Source: Candidatus Hydrogenedentota bacterium (lineage in GTDB: Bacteria > Hydrogenedentota > Hydrogenedentia > Hydrogenedentales > SLHB01). Taken from it: DNA of 64,000 bases. A program made the position numbers and the translations under genes. A model generated the notes under the pieces. That model did not search any database, was not told where the DNA came from, and saw only the letters and a program-made list of their open reading frames with translations. Below are positions 35,996 to 45,100 of the stretch, in pieces; position 1 is the first letter of the stretch; each line of letters begins with the position of its first letter. The stretch is from the NCBI GenBank assembly GCA_020848835.1, contig JADLHJ010000102.1, forward strand, positions 51,487-115,486, written 5' to 3'.

Positions 35996-36727
35996 TCACG
36001 CCCCGATGATGCTCAGCAGATAGCGAATCTCCTCGTCGATTGAACCGTCGGGTGGCAATGTGTCGGCGATTTGTTCGCGCAGAACCTGGCGATAGCGGCG
36101 GCGCAACCGCAGCACAGCCATCTTAACGGCGGCTTCCGAAACGGAAAGTGAATCGGCGCATTGGCGATAGGTCAATTCCGACGCGGATCCCGGAAGAAAT
36201 TCTTTCAACAGCGAAAACAACGGGGCTTTGCCTGCGCACGTGTACTCGGCCTCCAACTGCTTAACGACGGTTTCCAGCATGGACAACGCCCATTGTTGCT
36301 CGAACTCCTGCTCCGGCGAGAGCGAATGAGGGAGCGATGCATAGCGGTGTTCGGCGTTGGCGGAGTCAATCGACTCGAAGGCGAATTCGCCGCCGCGCTT
36401 CTTTGCAGTGTTGCGGTCATGCTCGTTGGCGAGAAAGTTCTTGAAGGATGCCAGCAAAAAATTGCGGAACTTTCCGCGCGCGCGATCGGCGTCCTGCACG
36501 TCGTGCTTTTCCAGAAAACGTGCAAAAAAACTTTGCGTGAAGTCCTCGGCTTGGTCCGCACGATGGCCGCGCCGACGCGCGTAGGCGTAAAGCGGATACC
36601 AATACGCGGCGCACAAGTGTGCGAGTGCATGGCGTGAACTTGGCGAATCTACGCGGCCGGCAGCGAGCACAATGCTCCAGCGCGTGGTGTTGAATTCAGC
36701 ACGATGATTGCGCGAGTCGCGAGGCAT
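35996..36727 (-). CDS. ECF-type RNA polymerase sigma factor
   Basis: Extracytoplasmic-function sigma factor of 243 residues. Region 2 is recognisable in HLCAAYWYPLYAYARRRGHRADQAEDFTQSFFARFLEK with the DQAEDFTQ-type helix; region 4 is LTYRQCADSLSVSEAAVKMAVLRLRRRYRQVLRE, a helix-turn-helix. It is longer than typical ECF proteins because of a linker (about 105-165). No anti-sigma gene is adjacent; instead the next gene is the large kinase, which could control it by phosphorylation, as in kinase-linked ECF groups (inference). Confidence 0.93.
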   Translation of the reverse strand: MPRDSRNHRAEFNTTRWSIVLAAGRVDSPSSRHALAHLCAAYWYPLYAYARRRGHRADQAEDFTQSFFARFLEKHDVQDADRARGKFRNFLLASFKNFLANEHDRNTAKKRGGEFAFESIDSANAEHRYASLPHSLSPEQEFEQQWALSMLETVVKQLEAEYTCAGKAPLFSLLKEFLPGSASELTYRQCADSLSVSEAAVKMAVLRLRRRYRQVLREQIADTLPPDGSIDEEIRYLLSIIGA

Positions 36728-36752
36728 GTTTTCCCGGTTACCCCTGGCGGGG

Positions 36753-36758
36753 AGTATA
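36753..36758 (-). promoter_or_regulatory. Candidate -10 box upstream of the ECF sigma gene
   Basis: Minus strand GTGTATACTCC; TATACT lies 26 bases before ATG 36727. No good -35, so weak. An autoregulated ECF promoter might overlap. Confidence 0.3.
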
Positions 36759-36788
36759 CACGCAGCCGATGACGTTTCTACCTATACG

Positions 36789-38417
36789 CTACAGGCGCTG
36801 ATCGTCGGCTAGTAGGCGAGCGCGGAGTTTTTCGTAGGGGATGGATTGGACGGGTGTGTTGTCGCCGATGGCCATGACTGCTGCGGTGGCGGCGCTTTGG
36901 CCGAGGATCATGAAGACGGGTTCCATTCGGATGGAGCCGAAGGCGATGTGCGAGCTGGATAGGCAGACGGGGACGATCAGGTTTTCGCATTCGCTTTGCT
37001 TGGGTGTGAGCGCGCGGTAATCGATTGCGTAGGGTTTGTCGGGCTTTACGCCGATGTCGCCTTCGTTTTGTACGTGACCGTCGGGCTTGATGTAGCGCTG
37101 CACGTTGTGGCTGTCCATCGCGTAGGAGCCCATGCCAACTGACATCTCTACGTCGCGTTTGCCGAGCACTTCGTGTTCGGTCATCACGAATGCGCCGATC
37201 ATGCGGCGCGCTTCGCGCACATAAATCTGGTGCGGCCAGTTGCCGTTGTCGGTGAACTCGTCTTTTGCGAGTCCCCATTGGCCCATCGCGTCGCGCACAT
37301 CCTGCGGTACGCGCGAATCGTTGGCCATGAAGTACATCAGGCCTTTTTGATAGCGCGTGTGCTCCGCGAGGATTTCGCGGCGCCGTTCGTAGGTCGCTTC
37401 GGTGTAGTCGTAATTCATTCCGATGTTGTCGGTACTGAAGGGCCCGTGGTTGTTGGTGTCGGTCTTGTGGTTGGGGATGGGATCGAATTTTTGAAAGTGC
37501 TCGCGCCAGCCTGACTCGAGTACGCGCAGGAGCAATTCGTATTGCGCGGGATCGTATCCCTCCGGTTTTTCGAAAGGCACGCGGTTTTCGGCCTGTTTGG
37601 TCAGGCACATGCGGTAGCAATAGGCTTGCACGCGTTTGTCCGCGGCGCCGAATTCGCCGGGCGGCTCGGCAGAGATACGCGGCAACAATCCGCTCGCAGG
37701 ATCGCCGGAGGTTTTGTAGGGACTGATGTCAGTCATGAAGTAGTGGCGGTGGTGCAACACGCCGGTCTGCACGCCGTTCCACTTTTCGCCGTAGGTTGCA
37801 GCCGATTCGCGGCCCACGTGATACGACACACCTGCCGCGGCCATGAGATCGCCTTCGTAGGTCGCGTCAATGAAAACTTTCGCGCGGAAGGTGTCGCCCG
37901 CGAGTGTGCGAATAGCGACGATGCGCCCGTCTTTTTTTGTTACGCCATTTTCGCGATCGAGCCATGCGTCGCGATGGACAGAAATCGAAAACTCTTTCAC
38001 AAAGTCTTCGAATACGACTTCGGCAACATGCGGTTCGAAGATCCACATCGTGCGGTTTTCGCCGTCGATTGCGGGTGTGCCCTGGCCTTTGTTGCCATAC
38101 TCCTCGCGCGTTTGCCAGCGCCACGCTTCGGGCTTGTCGTAGTGCTTCCACACGCGATGGTAAAACTCGCGCGCGATTCCGCCGATGACTTCTTTCTTGC
38201 CGGTGTCCGTCCAGCCAAGTCCGCCGCTGCTCAGCCCGCCGAGGTGCTTGTCGGGCGAAATGACAACGACGCTATGCCCCATGCGCGCGACCTGCACCGC
38301 CGCTGCGATGGCGGATGATGTGCCTCCGAAGATGCAAACGTCGGCTTGGTGATCAGCCGAGAATGCCCTGCACGTGGCCAAAAAGGAAACTAGAAAGCGT
38401 AGGAGCATTGAACGCAT
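36789..38417 (-). CDS. Exported FAD-dependent oxidoreductase (PF12831 type)
   Basis: FAD-dependent oxidoreductase of 542 residues with a Sec leader (LLRFLVSFLATCRAFSA). The dinucleotide fold starts DVCIFGGTSSAIAAAVQVARMGHSVVVI with the second glycine of GxGxxG replaced, as usual in this family, and continues LGGLSSGGLGWTD; the C-terminus has ENLIVPVCLSSSHIAFGSIRMEPVFMILGQSAATAA, the family's FAD-closing segment. Relatives in planctomycete-type genomes are thought to oxidise sugars or related compounds. The start is ATG 38417; a TTG three codons earlier opens the frame. It is co-directional with the GH172-like gene 99 bases upstream, so a shared substrate is plausible. Confidence 0.9.
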   Translation of the reverse strand: MRSMLLRFLVSFLATCRAFSADHQADVCIFGGTSSAIAAAVQVARMGHSVVVISPDKHLGGLSSGGLGWTDTGKKEVIGGIAREFYHRVWKHYDKPEAWRWQTREEYGNKGQGTPAIDGENRTMWIFEPHVAEVVFEDFVKEFSISVHRDAWLDRENGVTKKDGRIVAIRTLAGDTFRAKVFIDATYEGDLMAAAGVSYHVGRESAATYGEKWNGVQTGVLHHRHYFMTDISPYKTSGDPASGLLPRISAEPPGEFGAADKRVQAYCYRMCLTKQAENRVPFEKPEGYDPAQYELLLRVLESGWREHFQKFDPIPNHKTDTNNHGPFSTDNIGMNYDYTEATYERRREILAEHTRYQKGLMYFMANDSRVPQDVRDAMGQWGLAKDEFTDNGNWPHQIYVREARRMIGAFVMTEHEVLGKRDVEMSVGMGSYAMDSHNVQRYIKPDGHVQNEGDIGVKPDKPYAIDYRALTPKQSECENLIVPVCLSSSHIAFGSIRMEPVFMILGQSAATAAVMAIGDNTPVQSIPYEKLRARLLADDQRL

Positions 38418-38516
38418 TTTATGCAACTCATCTTTTTGTCATCGCAGCCAAGGCGGCGTCCGCCCGCCGCCGCACTCCAAATGGGCATCGCAAACGGCAC
38501 ATGGTTTTGGTGCCAT

Positions 38517-40346
38517 CTAATGCGACAACATGTTTGCGGGAATCGACTGCTTTGCGATGCCGCCACCTTCGATAAAAGCTTCCAGTGCTTTACCCGCGCC
38601 TGCCTGGAAGTATTCCACGCGGATCGGGTGTGCGCCAAGCTCAAGAGCGATTTGCCCGGAGACATCGCGCTCGCCGTGCGGGCCGTCGTTATCGACGACG
38701 AGTTCATCACCGATATAGAGGCGGCTGCCATCGTTTGAAAGTGTGGATAGCGTGTAAATGCCCCGTGCCGGAATCGTGATATATCCTTTGAACACGAGGC
38801 CAAAGCGATCGGGTAAATCGCGTGCGGGCAGCGCGATTGATTCCGCAGTGCCTTTGTCAGTTGCGGGACGGCCGACAAGCGCCTGCGTGGATTCCAAGGT
38901 GTCTTCCAGCGCGAAGAATTCATACGCGAGACCTGGTTTCGTTTTGCCAATCTTCGCCGCGCCGCGCGCGGGCTTTTGCACGAATTGGCCTTCGAGGATT
39001 GGCGTAACACTCTTTCCATTCGCAAATCCGCGCGCTTTCACGACGCAGGTGTTCGTCACATCAAAGGGGCCGTTGTACAGCGTGGAACTTGCTGTGGGTT
39101 CGCTACCGTCGAGCGTGTACCGGATTTCCGCGACGCCTTTACGGCCTTTGATTTCGACCGTCGCCTTGTCGATGAAGACGTTGCTCTTCAGGAATCCTTC
39201 GAGGGGCAATTCGTTCACGATGACGAGTTTGTCCTTGGATGGCAGCGGCGGGAAAGGATTGTGCGGTTCGAGTTGGTACCAATATGCAACGGATGCCTGG
39301 TCATCCTGCAGCGGCAGGTAACGGCCTTCACTCTGCCAACCGAGGCTCTGGATCGTTACGCGGAGATCGCTCTCGAAACGCACGGGATCGGTGATGTGCC
39401 AGCGGTATTGGCCGAAGCGGCGTTGCGTGCCTTCGTACTTGACGTGATAAAAGCCGGTGTATGGAGTGGAAAAATTGTCGTAGATCTCCTGACCGTTTTC
39501 ATTGCGTTCGTTATAACCGTAGGAGCCGCAGAAGTAGTCTTCTTCGCCGGTGCCGCAGATGGTTGGAAACTCGGTATCGCCGTCCATGAAGAATTTAATT
39601 TCGCCTTCGCCCCACCAGCCGGGGCTGTTCGCGCCGTGGGCAAGGTACGTGCCGACGTAGTGCCCGCGGCCTTTGATGCCATCGACGATGGTGTACACGT
39701 CTTTGTAAGGCAGCGGGTTCACGCGACGGAACTGCGCGTGGAAGTACGGCGTGTCTTTCGCGACGGCTTCGAGCGAGTAATCAATTTGATAGTAGAGACT
39801 GGCTCGCTTGTCGCCGAGGTTCTCCATTGTCACGCGGCATTTTTTGCGGAAGGGCATCTGCCAATACGAATTCAAACCGCTGCGCGGGTTCACACACATG
39901 GCCAAAGACGTGATGCGCGGCTCGTTGCCCATGCCCCAGCCTGCGGCATGGAAATCGCCGACGGGCGCCTCAACCGATGGATGCGTTTCATCGTCCCAAT
40001 AGAAGCGAATGATCATCAGGCGGTAATCGCCGACGGGCGTCATCCACATGTGATTGATGATGCCGGGGCCTTCGATTTCCGCGAGCGTATAAGTCTGGCC
40101 CGGCTCGATGTAGATATACGGATTAACCTTCCAGCCTTGCCCGAGTTCGCGCGCGGCGCGCTTGGCGTTGCCTTCTTCAAGTGTGGCCATGCCGCCTTTG
40201 CCTTTTTCGCCGGTGAAATTTTCCGGGCTGATCGAGCGGGTCTTCGCGTCTCGGAGTTTGTAGAGCTGATCCATGCCTGGAGATTGTGCTATTGCGGTTG
40301 AAACCGCAATGACAAGGGCCGATACGACGCTACACGTGAATCTCAT
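38517..40346 (-). CDS. DUF2961/GH172-type protein with PA14-like C-terminus
   Basis: Secreted protein of 609 residues: leader (CSVVSALVIAVSTAIAQ), DUF2961 domain (about 25-380) now classed as glycoside hydrolase family 172, with conserved acidic segments GEGEIKFFMDGD and ICGTGEEDYFCGSYGY; a chitobiase-type C-terminal sandwich (about 400-450, VEIKGRKGVAEIRYTLDGSEPTASSTLY) and a PA14-like carbohydrate-binding domain (about 470-600, PDRFGLVFKGYITIPARGIYTL...DGSRLYIGDELVVDNDG). Characterised GH172 enzymes cleave fructofuranose or arabinofuranose linkages; the substrate here is unknown. GGAGGGG precedes ATG 40346. The gene starts 11 bases after the DUF4126 stop. Confidence 0.88.
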   Translation of the reverse strand: MRFTCSVVSALVIAVSTAIAQSPGMDQLYKLRDAKTRSISPENFTGEKGKGGMATLEEGNAKRAARELGQGWKVNPYIYIEPGQTYTLAEIEGPGIINHMWMTPVGDYRLMIIRFYWDDETHPSVEAPVGDFHAAGWGMGNEPRITSLAMCVNPRSGLNSYWQMPFRKKCRVTMENLGDKRASLYYQIDYSLEAVAKDTPYFHAQFRRVNPLPYKDVYTIVDGIKGRGHYVGTYLAHGANSPGWWGEGEIKFFMDGDTEFPTICGTGEEDYFCGSYGYNERNENGQEIYDNFSTPYTGFYHVKYEGTQRRFGQYRWHITDPVRFESDLRVTIQSLGWQSEGRYLPLQDDQASVAYWYQLEPHNPFPPLPSKDKLVIVNELPLEGFLKSNVFIDKATVEIKGRKGVAEIRYTLDGSEPTASSTLYNGPFDVTNTCVVKARGFANGKSVTPILEGQFVQKPARGAAKIGKTKPGLAYEFFALEDTLESTQALVGRPATDKGTAESIALPARDLPDRFGLVFKGYITIPARGIYTLSTLSNDGSRLYIGDELVVDNDGPHGERDVSGQIALELGAHPIRVEYFQAGAGKALEAFIEGGGIAKQSIPANMLSH

Positions 40347-40357
40347 TTCTCCCCTCC

Positions 40358-40981
40358 TCATGCCCGGGTAATGACGTCTTTTCGATTAAATATTCGCCGT
40401 ACGCGGGCGAATTGCGATCTAAATGCGCGGACGATTTTTGGCAGAAGCCAAATGGCAATGCATACAAAGACCAACACCGCTATCAACGCGACCATTGGGA
40501 ACAGAAACGCGAGCACCGCGCCGACGATTGCGACAATATCTTCGATGATACTCAAAATCCAATTGGAGAATGGTTCCGGGCTGTGATTTGCTGCTACGCG
40601 CGTGGTTGCCTTTGTCGCATGACTCGTAAAGGCAACACCGCCCGCGAGGAGAAATGCGACGGCTGCGAGCGCGGGATCGCCGAAACCAGCCATCGTCGCA
40701 CCGAGGATTGCGCCCGCGATTGGTCGGATGAAGGTGTGTATCGCATCCCACAGCGAATCCACGTATGGAATCTTGTCTGCGAAGAACTCTACGAAGAATA
40801 GAATTCCCGCTGTCCACAGGACGTAGGGATGAGCGAGGACTTCCAAATCGCCCATTCCCTCGGGTATGCCAAAGAGTTGAAAGCGCAGGCAAAGGCCAAT
40901 GGTGAGGACCGTCGCATATAAATTGATGCCTGATACGATGCCGACACCCATCACGGACCCGATCAGTGCAATCGTTTCCAT
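40358..40981 (-). CDS. DUF4126 membrane protein
   Basis: Integral membrane protein of 207 residues with about five helices and the DUF4126 features SGINLYATVLTIGL, FFVEFFADKIPYVDSLWDAIHTFIRPIAGAILG and the C-terminal basic tail. Members are widespread but uncharacterised. It starts 39 bases after the ThuA stop, and its stop is 11 bases from the GH172-type ATG, so the genes are probably one transcript. No function can be assigned. Confidence 0.85.
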   Translation of the reverse strand: METIALIGSVMGVGIVSGINLYATVLTIGLCLRFQLFGIPEGMGDLEVLAHPYVLWTAGILFFVEFFADKIPYVDSLWDAIHTFIRPIAGAILGATMAGFGDPALAAVAFLLAGGVAFTSHATKATTRVAANHSPEPFSNWILSIIEDIVAIVGAVLAFLFPMVALIAVLVFVCIAIWLLPKIVRAFRSQFARVRRIFNRKDVITRA

Positions 40982-41020
40982 CGGCGGTTCACTCCCGGTT
41001 ATGCATGCAGCAAACGACTA

Positions 41021-42085
41021 CTACTTCTTCTTCTCCGCGTTTGCTTCTACTAGCGGCGCGTTTGGATTCAGGATTGGCGTGTCCCAGCCGGCGAGGTCGG
41101 CGGGCTTGATGCCGCGACGGAACTCAGTGAAGCTGAACGGCGCCGGATGATAAGGGCCGACGAAGCTGATGTCGTTGCCGGGTTTGATCTGATCGTCCAT
41201 GCCGAGGCACCAGAGGTGCGCGTTCACGAGGAGGCGACGGAAGCCGTCGTTGAGGATGTCTTCCGATGCACCCTGCGTAGTTGCGAAGATGCGTGCTTCT
41301 TTGCCGGATTTGCTTTTGTAGTTGCGCACCCACACGACGGGCTGGGGATTCGCGCCTTTCACGGGATCGACGGGCGAATCCTTCGCCATTCCATTCAATA
41401 CAATTCCTTTCGCAAGAGTGATGCTGCCTTCAATTGGGTTCGCGGTGTAGCAGCCGGCCTGCACGTGCATATCGCTCACGCCGCGCAGGATGGGGTGATC
41501 TTTTTGCTCCGGCACAATGTCTAGGCGCGAACTCTGTTTGTGGTTGTCGCCGTAGTGGGTCACCCAGGTTTCGCCGAGGACTTGGCGTCCGAAGCCTTTT
41601 TCGAATTCCTTACCCGCGTATTGCCAATCGTAAGCATGGAACTTGCGATCAGCGGGAATTTGGAATGCGTGCGTGGAGGTGCGCAGACCGATGATGGGTC
41701 CACCACGATCGACATAATCCACGAAGTGCTGCATTTCTTCGTCGGACATGTTGATGAAGCGCATGAAAATGACCATGAGGTCGGCGTCTTTAAGCACGCT
41801 CAGTCCGTGCAGATCGCTGCTGCCGGGGAGTAGAAAGCCGGTCTTCGGGTCGGTGCCGAAGATCACCGTGCACTTGAGGCCGTAGTGCTTCGCGAGGATG
41901 CGCGCAAGCGCGGGGAGCGATTCTTCGCCGCGGTACTCGTGATCGGAGGCAATGAAAACGATGTGCTTCCCCGCACCGATGCCGCCGCTGCCTTCGTAGA
42001 CGACGTGGGTGGGTTCTGCGGCGAGTGCAAAAAAATTCGAAAAGCATAATGCAGTAGCGGCAAATATCCAGGCGTACAAGCGCAT
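41021..42085 (-). CDS. Exported ThuA-like protein
   Basis: Protein of 354 residues: leader (LYAWIFAATALCFSNFFALAAEP) and a ThuA domain of the glutamine-amidotransferase-like fold, visible in HIVFIASDHEYRGEESLPALARILAKHYGLKC, LSVLKDADLMVIFMRFINMSDEEMQHFVDYVDRGGPIIGLRTSTHAF, and HPILRGVSDMHV. ThuA proteins are linked to trehalose/sugar metabolism; the planctomycete-type exported members are uncharacterised and occur beside propeller-cytochrome proteins, as here. GGAGAAAGAAA precedes ATG 42085. Its predicted domain keeps the flavodoxin-like core but no nucleophile Cys is obvious, so an enzymatic role is uncertain. Confidence 0.88.
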   Translation of the reverse strand: MRLYAWIFAATALCFSNFFALAAEPTHVVYEGSGGIGAGKHIVFIASDHEYRGEESLPALARILAKHYGLKCTVIFGTDPKTGFLLPGSSDLHGLSVLKDADLMVIFMRFINMSDEEMQHFVDYVDRGGPIIGLRTSTHAFQIPADRKFHAYDWQYAGKEFEKGFGRQVLGETWVTHYGDNHKQSSRLDIVPEQKDHPILRGVSDMHVQAGCYTANPIEGSITLAKGIVLNGMAKDSPVDPVKGANPQPVVWVRNYKSKSGKEARIFATTQGASEDILNDGFRRLLVNAHLWCLGMDDQIKPGNDISFVGPYHPAPFSFTEFRRGIKPADLAGWDTPILNPNAPLVEANAEKKK

Positions 42086-42131
42086 TTTCTTTCTCCATTC
42101 TTCCGATGGCGGGTTTATGCTTCCCCTCCGG

Positions 42132-45100
42132 CTATTTCTTCTCGATACGGATCGACTGTAAATACGCAATCAAGTCCAATATCTCCTCACGGGAGAAGCT
42201 GTTCAGTAAGCCTGTCGGCATTGTGGACAACGGCGCGGGGTTGCGCGATTTGATGTGGCCGTAGAGGATTTTCTTGCCCTCAAGGTCTTGCAAGGGATTG
42301 GTCAGTACGCGCACGAAGTCTGCGTTTTCTTCGACGATGATGCCGTAGACCGTTTCATCAGTGAGTACGTCGCCGGTGTCTATCGCGATTTCCCAGGTCT
42401 TGTATTTCTCGTTAATCACTTTTGAGGGGTCGAGTAGTTCGGTAAGCATCGCCGCGGGATCCAATGGCTTTGTACCGTCGGTGAGATCGGGGCCGACGCG
42501 CCCCCCTTTTTCGTTCTGCAGGTGGCACACGGTGCAGGACGCTTCTTTGAAAATCTTCTCGCCCCGCTCAGGGGACCAGCTTGTGCCCATCGGCGCGACG
42601 TCGTTGATCAGGTTTGCAATCTTCCATTCCTGAACGAATTTTCGGCCCGGAGTGTTGAGAACATCTTTATTTTCGGCCATCCACTTTGCTGGGTCTTCGA
42701 CGACGTGCATGACGCCGTTCATCAACTGATAGTGACCAGGATAGGTACAGATATATTCATAATCACCGAGCGCGGTGGGCGCAGTGAACTCGATGGTCGC
42801 CTCTGAACCCATTGAAAGCATTTTCGATCCAACGATGATCTTGTCGCTCTGGGGCGTCCAATTCTTTTTGATGCCGTCCGCGCCGAGCATCATGGCTGCG
42901 AGCGCGACCTGCGATCCCGAGCCCGGTTGCACGAAGATCATGTTGTGATCCATCGCGTCGGGATTTTTGAAGACGACCTTCACCTTCATGCCCGGTCCAA
43001 CGGCGAATGCCTTGCGGTCGTACTTCATCTGCTCCTTGAGCGTCTGGATGTGGACGACCATCGTGTCGCCTTCCATCTTTGGCTCTGGAGACGGCTCCTG
43101 CTTGAGATAGTCGCCGGAACTGTCAGACGCCATCGCGTGTTGATGTGCGCTGTGGTCCGTCGCGCGCGAGGCATCGCCGACGCGCCCTTCGATTTCCCAC
43201 ATGTATTTCACGCGCTCGGCCGCTCGCTTCGCATCGGGGTTCGGCGAGTTGAGCACGCCGGTGAGCAGCGCTTCGTTCACGACATTCAACTGCTGATGCA
43301 GCCACAACGCTTCGAGAATATGGTGCGCGTCTTCTGCTTTGCCGATGTCGAACTGCTGCACCCACTTCGTCACCGCGGCAATTACTTTGTCCGGGTTGCG
43401 CTCACTCAGTTCCGTGCGCGCGCGCAGGCGGATGCCATCGTTCGGATTTTTCAGCACGTCGAGCAACGCTTCGATTGGTTGCGCATCGACTTCAACGTGA
43501 TCGAGCAGCGCGCGTCCTTCCGCGGTAATGCGATATACGCGGCCATGCACGTGGTCGCGATTTGGATCGCGGATGTTGTGCTGCATATGGCCGATGATCG
43601 CGTTCTGCCAGTCGGATACGTAGAGCGCGCCGTCGTCGCCGATTTTGAAATCGGAGGGACGGAAATTTGGATCGCTGGAAACGAGCAGGTCTTCCTGTTC
43701 GGTGCCCCAGAAGTTTCCTTCTTTATTTTCTAACGAATAGCGCTTGATGCCGAGGAAGCCGATACTGTTAAGGATGATGTAGTTACCGTTGAACTCGTCC
43801 GGGAAGTGTTCGCTGGACAAGATGCCGCTTGAGGGCACCGGGCGTACAGTCTTCGTCAATAACTCGTGCATCTTGAATGCGCCACCGCCGTCCATGCGCA
43901 CCTGGAATGCGCGGCCGGAAGTCGCATCCGTCGCAAAGTGGTAGCCCCAGTAGTCGAAGTCGCCGCCGTGAGGGTTTGGTTCGTTGACTGCGTGAAACGC
44001 GAAACGGTGCGTGCGCGGGTTGAATCGGTACATACCGGACTTGCCGGAATGCAATTGGCCGGGCGCCCACGGTGTTTCGACATTGCTTACGTTGAACACG
44101 CCGCGCTGATAGTAGATGTATCCATCAGGGCCGTAATCGAGACCGTTCGCGGAGTGATGCGTGTCGGCGGAATCCAGACCCGTGAACAACAGTTCTTTTA
44201 CATCGGCTTTGTCGTCGCCGTCGGTGTCTTTTAGAAACCAGATATTCGGCGCGCTCACGACGATTACGCCACCATTCCAGAACGTGAAGCCCGTGGGGTT
44301 GTGAACGTAAGCAAATGTGATCGCTTTGTCGGCGACGCCGTCGCGATTTTCATCCGGAAGGATGAGCAGGCGATCGAGCATTTCGCGATCGGGTTGCCAT
44401 TTGGGATAGGTCTCCCAGTCCGCCACCCAGATACGGCCCTTAGTATCAACACCCATTTGCACAGGATTCGTGAGCTCGGGAATCGTATCTTCAGAAGCGA
44501 ACAAGTTGGCTTGCAGGCCTTTTGCGAGTTTGAACGTGCTCACGCCGTCCTTCGCGGCAACGTAGGTCGTCGAACCCGTCTTGCCGTCAGCTGCCATGTT
44601 GGTCTTCACCAATAGTGGCTTCGGCATCGCGCTGTCGTCTGGCTCAATTTTCTTGCCGTTCGCGGCGCTCCAGATGACTTTGTCGCGGCTGGCCGATTTC
44701 GCGTCGAGCATCACCAGTTCGTGCTGCAACACTTCCGCGTTCGTCTGCTCATCGACAAACTTTAGGATCGATCGATTACCCCACACGTCGTTACCGTCGG
44801 TCGCGTGATAGCGGTTGAACCAGTTCCAATTCTTATCGAGCACTGCGGCGTGGACGAGATCGATGGAATTCTCGCTTGGGTCCTGGCCTAGCGCCTTCAC
44901 AATCACTTTGGCGAGCTCTTTGTTACCGCGATCGTTCAGGTGGACGCCGTTTATCGTAAGCGGATCTTCGATTTCACTGTAGAGCGCGCGCGTTGGTGCG
45001 AATAGATCGACAAACGTGACACCTTTTTCCGCAGCCACGCGCGCCATGGCATCGGTGAAGATCGAAAGCCACAGATTAATTTCGATGCCGTCAGGGAAAT

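Noticed and set aside
36778..37620. An arginine-rich 280-residue frame overlapping the FAD oxidoreductase
   Set aside because: Low-complexity shadow in another frame of the same strand.
38976..40301. A 441-residue plus-strand frame opposite the GH172-type gene
   Set aside because: Antisense to an exported protein with leader and known domains.
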